This document shows, one piece after another, positions 26,488-34,653 of a stretch of DNA of 64,000 bases. Position 1 is the stretch's first letter. Each line of letters opens with the position of its first letter. The notes under the pieces are model-generated. The model did not search any database. It worked only from the letters and a program-made list of their open reading frames with translations, and was not told where the DNA came from. Origin of the DNA: Pedobacter frigiditerrae (GTDB lineage Bacteria; Bacteroidota; Bacteroidia; Sphingobacteriales; Sphingobacteriaceae); contig NZ_JAVTSS010000002.1 of assembly GCF_032678705.1 (NCBI RefSeq), positions 1,426,001-1,490,000 of the forward strand, written 5' to 3'. The translations under genes were made by a program, and so were the position numbers.

Positions 26488-26528
26488 ATCGTAGCTATTG
26501 GTATTTTATGGTATATATATAGTCGTTA

Positions 26529-27182
26529 ATGAGTACATTCTACGATATCTTAGGGATTCCATCAAATGCAAGTAAAGAGCAGATTAAGACCGCTTATCGA
26601 AAGCTTTCAATAAAATTCCACCCCGACAAGAATGATGGGGATGCTTATTTTTCGCAAATGTTTCAACAGATTAACGAAGCCTATACGATTCTTTTCGATG
26701 AGGAGGAGCGACGAAAATATGATTTAAACCTTAGTGAACAGTCAGAGTTAAAAAAGCATTCCGAGAGGCTTAAAAAGCTTGAGGAAGAATTGGCATATAA
26801 AAACCAGTTGCTAAAAGAAAAGAGAAATAGTTTTGTTAATAACCCTATTTCAAATATTGAAAAGACCTCAAAAAAGACTGAAAAAGCCTTTTCTTTGAAG
26901 ATTAAACACGTAAAATATTTTCTTTGGGTAATAATCATAGGATTTATTATCGCAATTGGTATGAAGAGTAATCGTTTGAAAAAATCAACACCGAAGGTTT
27001 TAACTTATAGTAAGAAAAGCAAGAAGACAAAGCATAAGAGTAAACAACCTATAAATAATATTAAGCCTAATGAGGAACAAGTTGTTGTCACATCATCTGA
27101 AAATGTTGATAGCCTGCCAACTTCAGACGTTCCAGCAGTCGTTCAATTTCCGACTGACACCAGTGACAAAAGACCTAAATAA
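26529..27182 (+). CDS. membrane-anchored J-domain protein
   Basis: The J-domain occupies residues 1-68 (FYDILGIPSNASKEQIKTAY, with the HPD tripeptide at 31-33 in KFHPDKND, and FQQINEAYTILFDEEERRKYD). Such domains stimulate the ATPase of DnaK. A charged coiled coil follows (about 70-100), then one membrane segment (about 129-147, YFLWVIIIGFIIAIGMK), then a Lys-rich and Ser/Thr-rich tail. The Gly/Phe and Cys-rich regions of true DnaJ are missing, so this is a class III J-protein that should place Hsp70 at a membrane. The pair with the zinc-ribbon gene is bounded by direct repeats. Confidence 0.85.
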   Translation: MSTFYDILGIPSNASKEQIKTAYRKLSIKFHPDKNDGDAYFSQMFQQINEAYTILFDEEERRKYDLNLSEQSELKKHSERLKKLEEELAYKNQLLKEKRNSFVNNPISNIEKTSKKTEKAFSLKIKHVKYFLWVIIIGFIIAIGMKSNRLKKSTPKVLTYSKKSKKTKHKSKQPINNIKPNEEQVVVTSSENVDSLPTSDVPAVVQFPTDTSDKRPK

Positions 27183-27184
27183 AA

Positions 27185-27224
27185 CGATACCGCTTAACAC
27201 TAATTTTTTCATTTAAAGGTATCG
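27185..27224. repeat. imperfect direct repeat B
   Basis: The second copy of the CGATACCGC...GGTATCG block, three bases after the J-domain stop codon. It also keeps the T run (TAATTTTTT), so it may terminate transcription. Confidence 0.5.
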
Positions 27225-27278
27225 TTGGTTACGTATTAAAGGTCTTGATCCCTCTCATTTACACACTTAACTGCGAGT

Positions 27279-28730
27279 TTATTTAATGAACTTCATTGCT
27301 TCCTTGTATCTACTATCTGTAGACAAGTTTTGCATTGCTCCCCTGGGGAAACTTAAAATTAAGTCAAGAACTTTGTTTATGTATGCATCTTTTGTTTTTG
27401 ATTTGAAAAATGTAGCAAGTTGTTTCAATCTTCTATCGGGTACAGAGTAGTTAAAGTCGGTTGTAAATTCAGGGTCGTTAAACAATGATAAAAAGTTCTT
27501 AATATCATTAACTGTAAATGACTGTATGAATTTATTGTAATATTCAACAGCACCTACATCAACTCCTTCTTTATAGCCCCTTCCATTTCCTACATAACAA
27601 AGACATATAACTTTTACAAAAAGCTTACTAATACTATCGGGTATTCCTGTAGGAGGAATGGATACGTCAATAGATTTAGCATGAGCATATTCATTATAGA
27701 AGTTATTCCACTCAAAATGTACCGTTTTTAGGTTTTGTAATTTTTCTATTAACTCCGCCGTTAAGCTATCCTCATCTTTGTATTTTAAGCCACTAACTGT
27801 TTCAAGAAATTTTTGAACTGCATCTTTTCTATCAACGTCACCATTTTTTCTATATACTCCGAATTTTGCACCAATATTGTACTTTGTGTCCTCAGTTACA
27901 TTATCCCAAATATATGGTGTTAATCGATCAATATTTTTCCTGACTTTTGCATCTGTTCTTGGGTCTGTATAGACGCCAAAAATTGATAATACGAAGTCGT
28001 CAATTCTCTCTTGAGGTTGTTTAACTAAATCTGAACCAATGATAGAAAAGTCTTCTTTTGGTATCTCATTAGTACGTAAGTTATCAAAAAGCTGTTTAAT
28101 TTGTATTACGGAATGGTCTGGCTTAGCTGTGATGGCATATTTTAGGCAACTTTCCAGTAAGCTAAGCATTTCAATTCCAGAAACAGAATTTTCATTTGGA
28201 TGTGCTGCACTTGCATGATTTCTTAGATAATTTACGTTTTCTAATCTTTTATAGTTGATGTCACTTATCAAACCTATTCTTCTACAAATTTCTAATAAAT
28301 CGTGATCACCTATAGCAGCTAAATCGTCTGAATTAATTAACGTTTTATATTTTGAATTTACAGTATGTGCAACAATTAGAAAATACTGAAGATCGAAATC
28401 TGATGCAAGCCTTCTAAGTGCTTTTATCGTTTCATCCCAAAGAAAATTTAAAGCACCATCAAATAATCCAACAGAAACAGCAACTGTAAATTTTGACAAG
28501 TAAGTTGCTTTATTTCTTTCATCAAGAGGTAGAATTTCAATCGTACTTTCCAAAGCGTATATAACTTTTCTACGTTCTTCAACTGGTGAAAGAATATCTT
28601 CGGTTGGTAATCCGATATGTTCAAGTAAATCTGCAAGAGGTTTATTGAAAGCCGATATTGAAGTTTCAATTTGTTGGGGTGTAGTATCTTTTGGAATTAA
28701 TATGATTTGAATATCCTGATTGTTTTCCAT
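27279..28730 (-). CDS. HEPN-like protein, possible abortive-infection RNase
   Basis: A 483-residue helical protein without signal peptide. Residues 161-180 (KRLENVNYLRNHASAAHPNE) contain R170-N-x5-H177, which fits the Rx4-6H motif of HEPN ribonucleases and resembles the RN...H block of Abi C-terminal domains. The helix before it (DHDLLEICRRIGLI) and after it (SGIEMLSLLESCLKYAI) suit the HEPN four-helix layout. The C-terminal 250 residues are not recognised. It is divergent from the methyltransferase gene and shares a 215-base intergenic region with it. The defence role is inferred. Confidence 0.55.
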   Translation of the reverse strand: MENNQDIQIILIPKDTTPQQIETSISAFNKPLADLLEHIGLPTEDILSPVEERRKVIYALESTIEILPLDERNKATYLSKFTVAVSVGLFDGALNFLWDETIKALRRLASDFDLQYFLIVAHTVNSKYKTLINSDDLAAIGDHDLLEICRRIGLISDINYKRLENVNYLRNHASAAHPNENSVSGIEMLSLLESCLKYAITAKPDHSVIQIKQLFDNLRTNEIPKEDFSIIGSDLVKQPQERIDDFVLSIFGVYTDPRTDAKVRKNIDRLTPYIWDNVTEDTKYNIGAKFGVYRKNGDVDRKDAVQKFLETVSGLKYKDEDSLTAELIEKLQNLKTVHFEWNNFYNEYAHAKSIDVSIPPTGIPDSISKLFVKVICLCYVGNGRGYKEGVDVGAVEYYNKFIQSFTVNDIKNFLSLFNDPEFTTDFNYSVPDRRLKQLATFFKSKTKDAYINKVLDLILSFPRGAMQNLSTDSRYKEAMKFIK

Positions 28731-28924
28731 TGAGTCGTTAATTTATGAGAGTTTAGAAAAAAATAAATATAGCATTATTACTTCTGTCATATCAACTTAA
28801 AATTCTTTAATTAGAAAGAGACCTTGAAATTCGATTAACAATAACAAGTGCGTGATAAATATGGGGTAGTAAGTAATACAATAAAATACTAAAATAATTA
28901 GTAAATAAATCCCGAATTAAATTA

Positions 28925-28932
28925 TAAATTTG
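28925..28932 (+). promoter_or_regulatory. candidate -7 box for the methyltransferase gene
   Basis: TAAATTTG matches TAnnTTTG, with no clear -33 TTTG. It lies only 13 bases before the TTG start codon, which would give a nearly leaderless mRNA. Confidence 0.3.
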
Positions 28933-28945
28933 TTAAAAAGTAATT

Positions 28946-31900
28946 TTGAAAAATAATCAATTAATTAAGCTATTAACCCGACTAGGACTGGAAAATACTG
29001 TTTTCTTTAGGACAGAAGATAGCAATACTTATTTTTTTGATTTCCATATAGACGTTAAAAGCAAGTTGGATACTATAAAGCCCGATGCCGTTTACGTTTT
29101 TAATAAGCAGCCCTTTATTTTATTTTTTGATTTAATAGGAGACGATGACGTTGCTAGAGAAAATGAAATACATAAAAAGGTATGGTCTTTTGATAATTCT
29201 CCAGTTATTTTTATAGTTAAAAGTTCAACTATTCAAATCTTTAATGCATTAAATTATATTAAAAATAAAGAAGGTAATGGTGGCGAGCTTGAAGAAATAA
29301 ATTTGACTGATGAAGAGCGTGATGTCAGGTTTTCTTTTTGGAATTTGCAAAGTGGGGAAACATGGAAATGGTTTCAGAACGATTATTTAGAAAACACGAA
29401 GAAAAGAGAAACAAGAAAAAGGGTTAATGAAAGGCTGTTCCAAAATATTAAAGAGGTAAGGTATTATTTGACAGATACAAATAACTTGAACCATTTGCAT
29501 GACAAACAAGCAAACTCTCTAATATTAAGATTAATTTTTATTCGCTATTTGATTGATAGAGGTATTAAAATAGATAATGGTTTTATTTCGGGAGAAACAA
29601 CCAATGATAAGAGAAAGAGTTTTAGTAATATAATAAAGCAACCAAAACGCTTAAAAGAGCTTTTTGCTAATTTAAATGACAAGTTTAACGGAGTATTATT
29701 TAGGGAGTTTGATATTCAACTTGATCAAACACATTCAGATTATCTTGCGAATGTTTTTAAAGGTGAATTACAAGAACAAGGAACATTATTTGAGGGATAC
29801 TTTTTTGAAATTTTTGATTTTTCAATAATTCCTGTGGAAGTAATTTCCGGGATTTATGAATCTTTGATAGATGAAGAAACGAGAGAACTTAATTCTGCTG
29901 TTTATACTCCCTCATTCTTAGTTGACTATATTTTAAGCGATACGGTTGAAGATTATCTAAATAAATCTCAGTCTTCTGAATGTACAATATTTGAGGTTGC
30001 CGTAGGTTCTGGAATTTTTCTTGTTCAGTCATTGCGAAGGATGATTGAAAAAGAGATTGAGTTAAATGGTAAAGATGACAAAGAAGCATTTAGTAATAAG
30101 ATAAGAGATATTGCTAAGCGTAATCTTTTTGGGATAGATATTAATAGAGAGGCATTAAAGGTTACTTGTTTTTCAATTTATATTGCCTTGTTAGATTATC
30201 AGGAGCCAAAAGATGTTGAACAATACCCATTTCCAAATTTTTTAGATGAAAATTTATTTGAAGCGAATTTCTTTAATACAGCACATGAATTTAATAAGGT
30301 AATTAAACAAAGTTGTCCAAAATTTATTTTAGGAAATCCACCTTGGAAAAGTAAAAAGGATGATATTGTACATACAAGCTGGTTAAAGCATAACAAAAAA
30401 ATTGTTGGTAGATTCGAGATTGCGCAATCTTTCCTATTAAGAACAAAAGATTTTATGCAAGGTGATACTCGTGCAGCATTAATTGTAACAAGTACTATTT
30501 TTTATAACGTCTCAAAAACTACAAAGAAGTTCAAGAATGAGTTTTTAACAACTTATTGCATTGACAAATTCTTTGATTTATCTCCAGTAAGAAGATTAAT
30601 CTTTGAACAGAAAAACAGTCCTGCAACTGTTATTTATTACAGGCTTTCTCAGGAAAAAGAATATTTGAATAATGTCATAGATCACCAATCTGTAAAATCA
30701 AATCGGTTTTTAAAATATTTTAAGATGTTAGTCATTGAGAAATTTGACCAAAAAAAAATATTGCAAAAACATTTTATAGACAATGACTGGATGTTTAAAG
30801 TTGCCCTATATGGTAACACTATGGATTTTATCTTAATTAGTAAATTATATTCATTAAAAACCACTAGCGTTCAAGAGTTAATTGATAATAATGTTCTGTT
30901 TAAAGGTGCGGGTATAGAAAGGGGCAAAGATCCAAAACCTTATTACGAATTATTAGGGTTGCCCATTATAGAAAACAGTGAAATAAAACAAGATTATTCC
31001 GGAATTTGGAAAACAAAAGCTTTGACGGAAAAAGACATCCATCTGTCAAGGGGAAGGAATAAAAATATATTTATAGGAAGTAAAATATTATTTAAAGAAC
31101 AGGCTTTTAATGAAAGTGAACCTTTAGTATCATATACTAAAGAAGATTTAGTTTTTAGAAAGGGAATTTTTTCAATTTCCTCTAAAGATGATAATTATAT
31201 TAAAGTTCTTTATACCTTTTTTAAATCAGACTTAACATGCTATTTTCTCTATTTGATATCTGCAGCATGGGGTGTTGGAACTAGACCTGCTGTGAGGTTT
31301 GATGAAGAATTTCTTGATTTACCCTTTATTGAACCAACCACTGAAACAAAAACAAGATTAATTAGTCTGGCAAATCAGTTTTTGGAGCCAAACAAAAAGT
31401 TTTTTAATCAATTTAATTTAGGTGAGCCTGAAAGAAATGAAAAAATATTAAACGAAATCAATTCAACGATTAACAATTTATATAAAATTAAAGAGCACGA
31501 AAAGGATCTTATTAATTATGTATTGGATGTATCGAGATTTCAATTTCAAGAAAGCAAACAACATTTATTCACAAGGGCAATAGACTCCAATGAAGCCTTT
31601 ATTGAAAAATATGCAAATGTATTTATACAAGAATTCGAAAATATTTATGATGAAGAATTTTTGCAAGTTGAGGTTTATCCTTTAAATTATTTTATTGCTT
31701 TAAATTTTATCTTTTTAGGCTCAAAACCAAAAAAAACCATTATTTATCCAAATGATAAAGATGAAAAGGAAGTTCTGAAAAAATTAGCAAATAATTTAAG
31801 CATAGAGCAAATTACAAATACCCAAGACCCAACAAAAAATTTATTTGTGCAGAAAGATATTAAAGGTTTTGAAAAAAACTCATTTTACATAATTAAGCCA

Positions 31901-32011
31901 AACGAATATAAATGCTGGCATAGGGCAATAGCTTGGTATGATGTAGCAGAATTTAAAGAAGCTATAGAATTAGCAGAACTGCACAGTTTAAAAGACCAAA
32001 TAAATGACTAA
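28946..32011 (+). CDS. DNA adenine methyltransferase, Type IIG/Eco57I-like
   Basis: A 1021-residue protein starting at TTG; a stop codon lies 12 bases upstream in frame and no ATG is available before residue 366, so TTG is the likely start. The order is: residues 1-110, a strand-rich domain; 315-467, the methyltransferase core with motif X SAVYTPSFLVDYIL, motif I FEVAVGSGIFLV and motif IV NPPW (464-467); then a target-recognition region near 680-800 (VLFKGAGIERGKDPKP). NPPW means an N6-adenine enzyme. The N-terminal PDAVY...FILFFD (46-62) looks like a PD-(D/E)XK fold without its lysine. The next gene overlaps by 8 bases and encodes a likely nuclease. Confidence 0.85.
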   Translation: MKNNQLIKLLTRLGLENTVFFRTEDSNTYFFDFHIDVKSKLDTIKPDAVYVFNKQPFILFFDLIGDDDVARENEIHKKVWSFDNSPVIFIVKSSTIQIFNALNYIKNKEGNGGELEEINLTDEERDVRFSFWNLQSGETWKWFQNDYLENTKKRETRKRVNERLFQNIKEVRYYLTDTNNLNHLHDKQANSLILRLIFIRYLIDRGIKIDNGFISGETTNDKRKSFSNIIKQPKRLKELFANLNDKFNGVLFREFDIQLDQTHSDYLANVFKGELQEQGTLFEGYFFEIFDFSIIPVEVISGIYESLIDEETRELNSAVYTPSFLVDYILSDTVEDYLNKSQSSECTIFEVAVGSGIFLVQSLRRMIEKEIELNGKDDKEAFSNKIRDIAKRNLFGIDINREALKVTCFSIYIALLDYQEPKDVEQYPFPNFLDENLFEANFFNTAHEFNKVIKQSCPKFILGNPPWKSKKDDIVHTSWLKHNKKIVGRFEIAQSFLLRTKDFMQGDTRAALIVTSTIFYNVSKTTKKFKNEFLTTYCIDKFFDLSPVRRLIFEQKNSPATVIYYRLSQEKEYLNNVIDHQSVKSNRFLKYFKMLVIEKFDQKKILQKHFIDNDWMFKVALYGNTMDFILISKLYSLKTTSVQELIDNNVLFKGAGIERGKDPKPYYELLGLPIIENSEIKQDYSGIWKTKALTEKDIHLSRGRNKNIFIGSKILFKEQAFNESEPLVSYTKEDLVFRKGIFSISSKDDNYIKVLYTFFKSDLTCYFLYLISAAWGVGTRPAVRFDEEFLDLPFIEPTTETKTRLISLANQFLEPNKKFFNQFNLGEPERNEKILNEINSTINNLYKIKEHEKDLINYVLDVSRFQFQESKQHLFTRAIDSNEAFIEKYANVFIQEFENIYDEEFLQVEVYPLNYFIALNFIFLGSKPKKTIIYPNDKDEKEVLKKLANNLSIEQITNTQDPTKNLFVQKDIKGFEKNSFYIIKPNEYKCWHRAIAWYDVAEFKEAIELAELHSLKDQIND

Positions 32012-32741
32012 TGCTTCCAACTTCATACAACACAGAAAAAATATATTTTCTGTAACTGATAAAAGGATAAAGACTATCTTATGGTATATAATTGAATGTA
32101 ACAATCTTTTTTTAAAAAACACCATTAACCCCTATTCCAAAAAATGGGTTGCAACCAATACGACCATTTCATTTGAAGATTACTTAAAATTCGAACTCAT
32201 TGATAATTATTTAGTTAAAAACAAACATCTTTTGAATGGAAGGCTTTCGGTTTTAGAGAATATTAATTTTTCCGCCGAAACTCAAAAAAGGTATATTGAT
32301 AGTGATGGAAAGCAAAAGCCTGATAAAATAGACATCTATATCAATAAAATAGGATTACAAAAAGAATGGAATGAGAATGATGAAAATATATACTTTGCAG
32401 TGGAGTGTAAAAGAATAAAGATACTTTCTGACACTAAAAACTACATACTCGATATTTCCAAATTTTGCAGTCGAAATCACTCTAATTTAAGATTGCCGTT
32501 CGAAGGACAGATAGGCTTTATAGAAAATTCAAAGCTTAATCATCTACATATTTCTGGTGAAATAAACAATGAGCTAAAAAAAGGGTCAACCATTAATACT
32601 ACAAGCCCCCTAAAAAGCATTGACCTCCACAGTAATTTTGATGGTGGATATTCATCCTCTCACAAGAAAAGCTTTGATAACTATGATATTTTTTCTATCT
32701 ATCATCTACTTTTTGATTACTCCGCAGTTGTGACTGAGTAA
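32004..32741 (+). CDS. PD-(D/E)XK-type nuclease, partner of the methyltransferase
   Basis: A 245-residue soluble protein. Residues 106-136 (KPDKIDIYI ... YFAVECKR) hold D110 and E134-C-K136 after a beta strand, the D...ExK layout of restriction-type nucleases. Its ATG overlaps the methyltransferase stop (ATGACTAATG overlap of 8 bases), which means translational coupling. Taken together they suggest a restriction-modification or related defence pair. No helicase or S subunit is seen, so it is not a Type I system. Confidence 0.7.
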   Translation: MTNASNFIQHRKNIFSVTDKRIKTILWYIIECNNLFLKNTINPYSKKWVATNTTISFEDYLKFELIDNYLVKNKHLLNGRLSVLENINFSAETQKRYIDSDGKQKPDKIDIYINKIGLQKEWNENDENIYFAVECKRIKILSDTKNYILDISKFCSRNHSNLRLPFEGQIGFIENSKLNHLHISGEINNELKKGSTINTTSPLKSIDLHSNFDGGYSSSHKKSFDNYDIFSIYHLLFDYSAVVTE

Positions 32742-32879
32742 TTTAATTTAAGCAAATATTATCGTTATGCATTTTAGCACTTAAAATTTGCGTAATATTT
32801 GCCCTTTTGTTAAAGCTGATAACTTTACCACTTAGATATATGTTCGTTGCACTTAGGGCTTTAAAATTGTCTTAAATTG

Positions 32880-33110
32880 TTAACTCCGAGAAAGCACCCA
32901 TTCATCTACTAAAGAAGGAAAAAAGCGAAGTTGATTTCCGAATTTAATATAGGGCATACCTTCAGCCATACGCCTTCTTAGAGCCATCTTGCTTGTGCCA
33001 AACCTTTTAAGCATCTCGGAAAAGGTAAGCCATTCCTTTGGCGGTTCTATTGCTTTGCTTTCAACTATTATATGTTTTTTTACATAATTTATGTATTTTG
33101 AGGGCTCAAA
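32880..33110 (-). pseudogene. 5'-truncated excisionase/AlpA-like HTH protein
   Basis: On the minus strand a frame ends with stop 32880-32882 and reads IEPPKEWLTFSEMLKRFGTS followed by KMALRRRMAEGMPYIKFGNQ and FFPSLVDEWVLSRS. This is the winged-helix HTH (HTH_17/Xis type) used by mobile elements. No ATG, GTG or TTG lies between the upstream stop (33111) and the conserved core, so the N-terminus is missing. This points to a decayed end of the island close to the Gfo/Idh gene. The rest of the 32742-33129 gap shows nothing else clear. Confidence 0.6.
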
Positions 33111-33129
33111 TCACCCAAATATTAACACA

Positions 33130-34545
33130 ATGAACAACGAATCTTCGAGGCGGTTATTCTTGAAACAAGCCTTACTGGCATCTGCGGCAATTGCAGCACC
33201 TAATTTATTAATGGCGAATGGCAAATGGATTGGGCCTGCCGATAAGGTTAACATCGCCTTTATAGGAATTGGTAATCGAGGAGCAGAAATTGCCCTAGAG
33301 TTATACAAAACTGGTTTGGCCAATGTTGTTGCCTTATGTGATGTAGATATGGGTGCGCCACAAACATTACAAATTTTAAAACAGTTTCCAGATGTGCCCC
33401 GTTTTCAAGATTTTAGACAGATGTTTGATAAAATGGGCAAGCAAATTGAAGCGGTATCTATTGGTGTTCCAGATTTTGCTCATTTTCCTATCACCATGAT
33501 GGCAATGGGCTTAGGTATCCATGTTTATACCGAAAAGCCTATGGCTCGTACTTTTAATGAAGTAGAGCTCATGATGAAAGCAGCTGAGAAATATCCTAAG
33601 GTGGTAACACAGATGGGTAATCAGGGGCACTCTGAAGCTAATTATTTTCAATACAAAGCTTGGGTAGATGCAGGTATCATTAAAGATGTAACTGCAATTA
33701 CAGCACACATGAATTCATCTAGGCGTTGGCATGGATGGGATACAAAAATAAAATCTTTCCCAGCGGCAGAACCTAAACCTGGAACATTAAACTGGGACAT
33801 TTGGCAGATGGCTACCGATAACCATAACTACAATAAAGATTTCGTGAATGGGCAATGGCGCTGCTGGTACGATTTCGGAATGGGAGCATTGGGCGATTGG
33901 GGTGCGCATATTTTAGATACATCACATCAGTTCCTTAATCTTGGTTTGCCTTATGAGGTAAAACCGAAGAAATTAACAGGACATAATGATTTCTTCTACC
34001 CAACTTCTACCACGCTATCTTTCAAATTTCCTAAACGTGGAGAAATGCCACCATTAGAAATTAGTTGGTACGATGGCGTTGACAATTTGCCGCCTATACC
34101 TGCAGGTTACGGTGTATCTGGTCTCGACCCAAATATTCCGCCTCCAAGTACAGGTGCCATACAACCAGCAAAACTTAATCCCGGTAAAATCATTTATAGT
34201 AAAGACCTTACTTTTAAAGGAGGTTCGCATGGCAGTACTTTATCTATCATTCCAGAAGAAAAAGCAAAAGGGATGGCTGCTAAGTTGCCGCAAGTTCCTA
34301 AAAGCCCATCTAACCACTTCGCCAATTTCTTACTGGCTTGTAAAGGGCAAGAACAAACTCGTTCTCCATTTGCAATAGCAGGACCTTTAAGCCAAGTATT
34401 CTGCCTAGGCGTTTTAGCGCAATGGACTGGTGATAAATTGAAATTTGATAGAGAGAAAAAAGTAATTACTAATAATAGAAAAGCTAATGAATTGCTAGTA
34501 GGCCCACCGCCACGTAAGGGTTGGGAGCAATATTATAAGATATAA
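33130..34545 (+). CDS. Gfo/Idh/MocA family oxidoreductase, Tat-exported
   Basis: A 471-residue NAD(P)-binding oxidoreductase from the ATG at 33130; an earlier in-frame ATG at 33091 would put 13 odd residues before the signal. The twin-arginine signal is SSRRLFLKQALLASAA. The Rossmann motif is IAFIGIGNRGAE, and YTEKPMA holds the conserved lysine of the family. Family members act on sugars or inositol derivatives in the periplasm. Bacteroidota often carry many, some linked to glycan breakdown. A terminator follows that may serve the MscS gene coming from the other side. Confidence 0.9.
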   Translation: MNNESSRRLFLKQALLASAAIAAPNLLMANGKWIGPADKVNIAFIGIGNRGAEIALELYKTGLANVVALCDVDMGAPQTLQILKQFPDVPRFQDFRQMFDKMGKQIEAVSIGVPDFAHFPITMMAMGLGIHVYTEKPMARTFNEVELMMKAAEKYPKVVTQMGNQGHSEANYFQYKAWVDAGIIKDVTAITAHMNSSRRWHGWDTKIKSFPAAEPKPGTLNWDIWQMATDNHNYNKDFVNGQWRCWYDFGMGALGDWGAHILDTSHQFLNLGLPYEVKPKKLTGHNDFFYPTSTTLSFKFPKRGEMPPLEISWYDGVDNLPPIPAGYGVSGLDPNIPPPSTGAIQPAKLNPGKIIYSKDLTFKGGSHGSTLSIIPEEKAKGMAAKLPQVPKSPSNHFANFLLACKGQEQTRSPFAIAGPLSQVFCLGVLAQWTGDKLKFDREKKVITNNRKANELLVGPPPRKGWEQYYKI

Positions 34546-34564
34546 ATATTTTCTTAAGGTAAAT

Positions 34565-34603
34565 AACAAGCATCAATCTGATAAAGGTTGGTGCTTGTTT
34601 TGT
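34565..34603. terminator. bidirectional terminator
   Basis: AACAAGCATCAA pairs with TTGGTGCTTGTT and is followed by T on the plus side and preceded by A. It sits between convergent genes. The 3' stem and loop (CAATCTGATAAAGGTTGGTG) are identical to the terminator at 38241. Confidence 0.75.
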
Positions 34604-34653
34604 ATTAACACCTTAATTTGGCTATTATAGTTAGTTAGAAAGAACTTTTACAA

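Noticed and set aside
28946..32741. Type I restriction system
   Set aside because: No HsdR-like helicase and no HsdS are present; the long single chain with NPPW and the small ExK nuclease fit a Type II-like or new arrangement better.
34073..34378. Long alternative-frame open frame inside the Gfo/Idh gene
   Set aside because: It lies fully within a well-supported gene on the same strand, lacks any family pattern and is best explained as a shadow frame.
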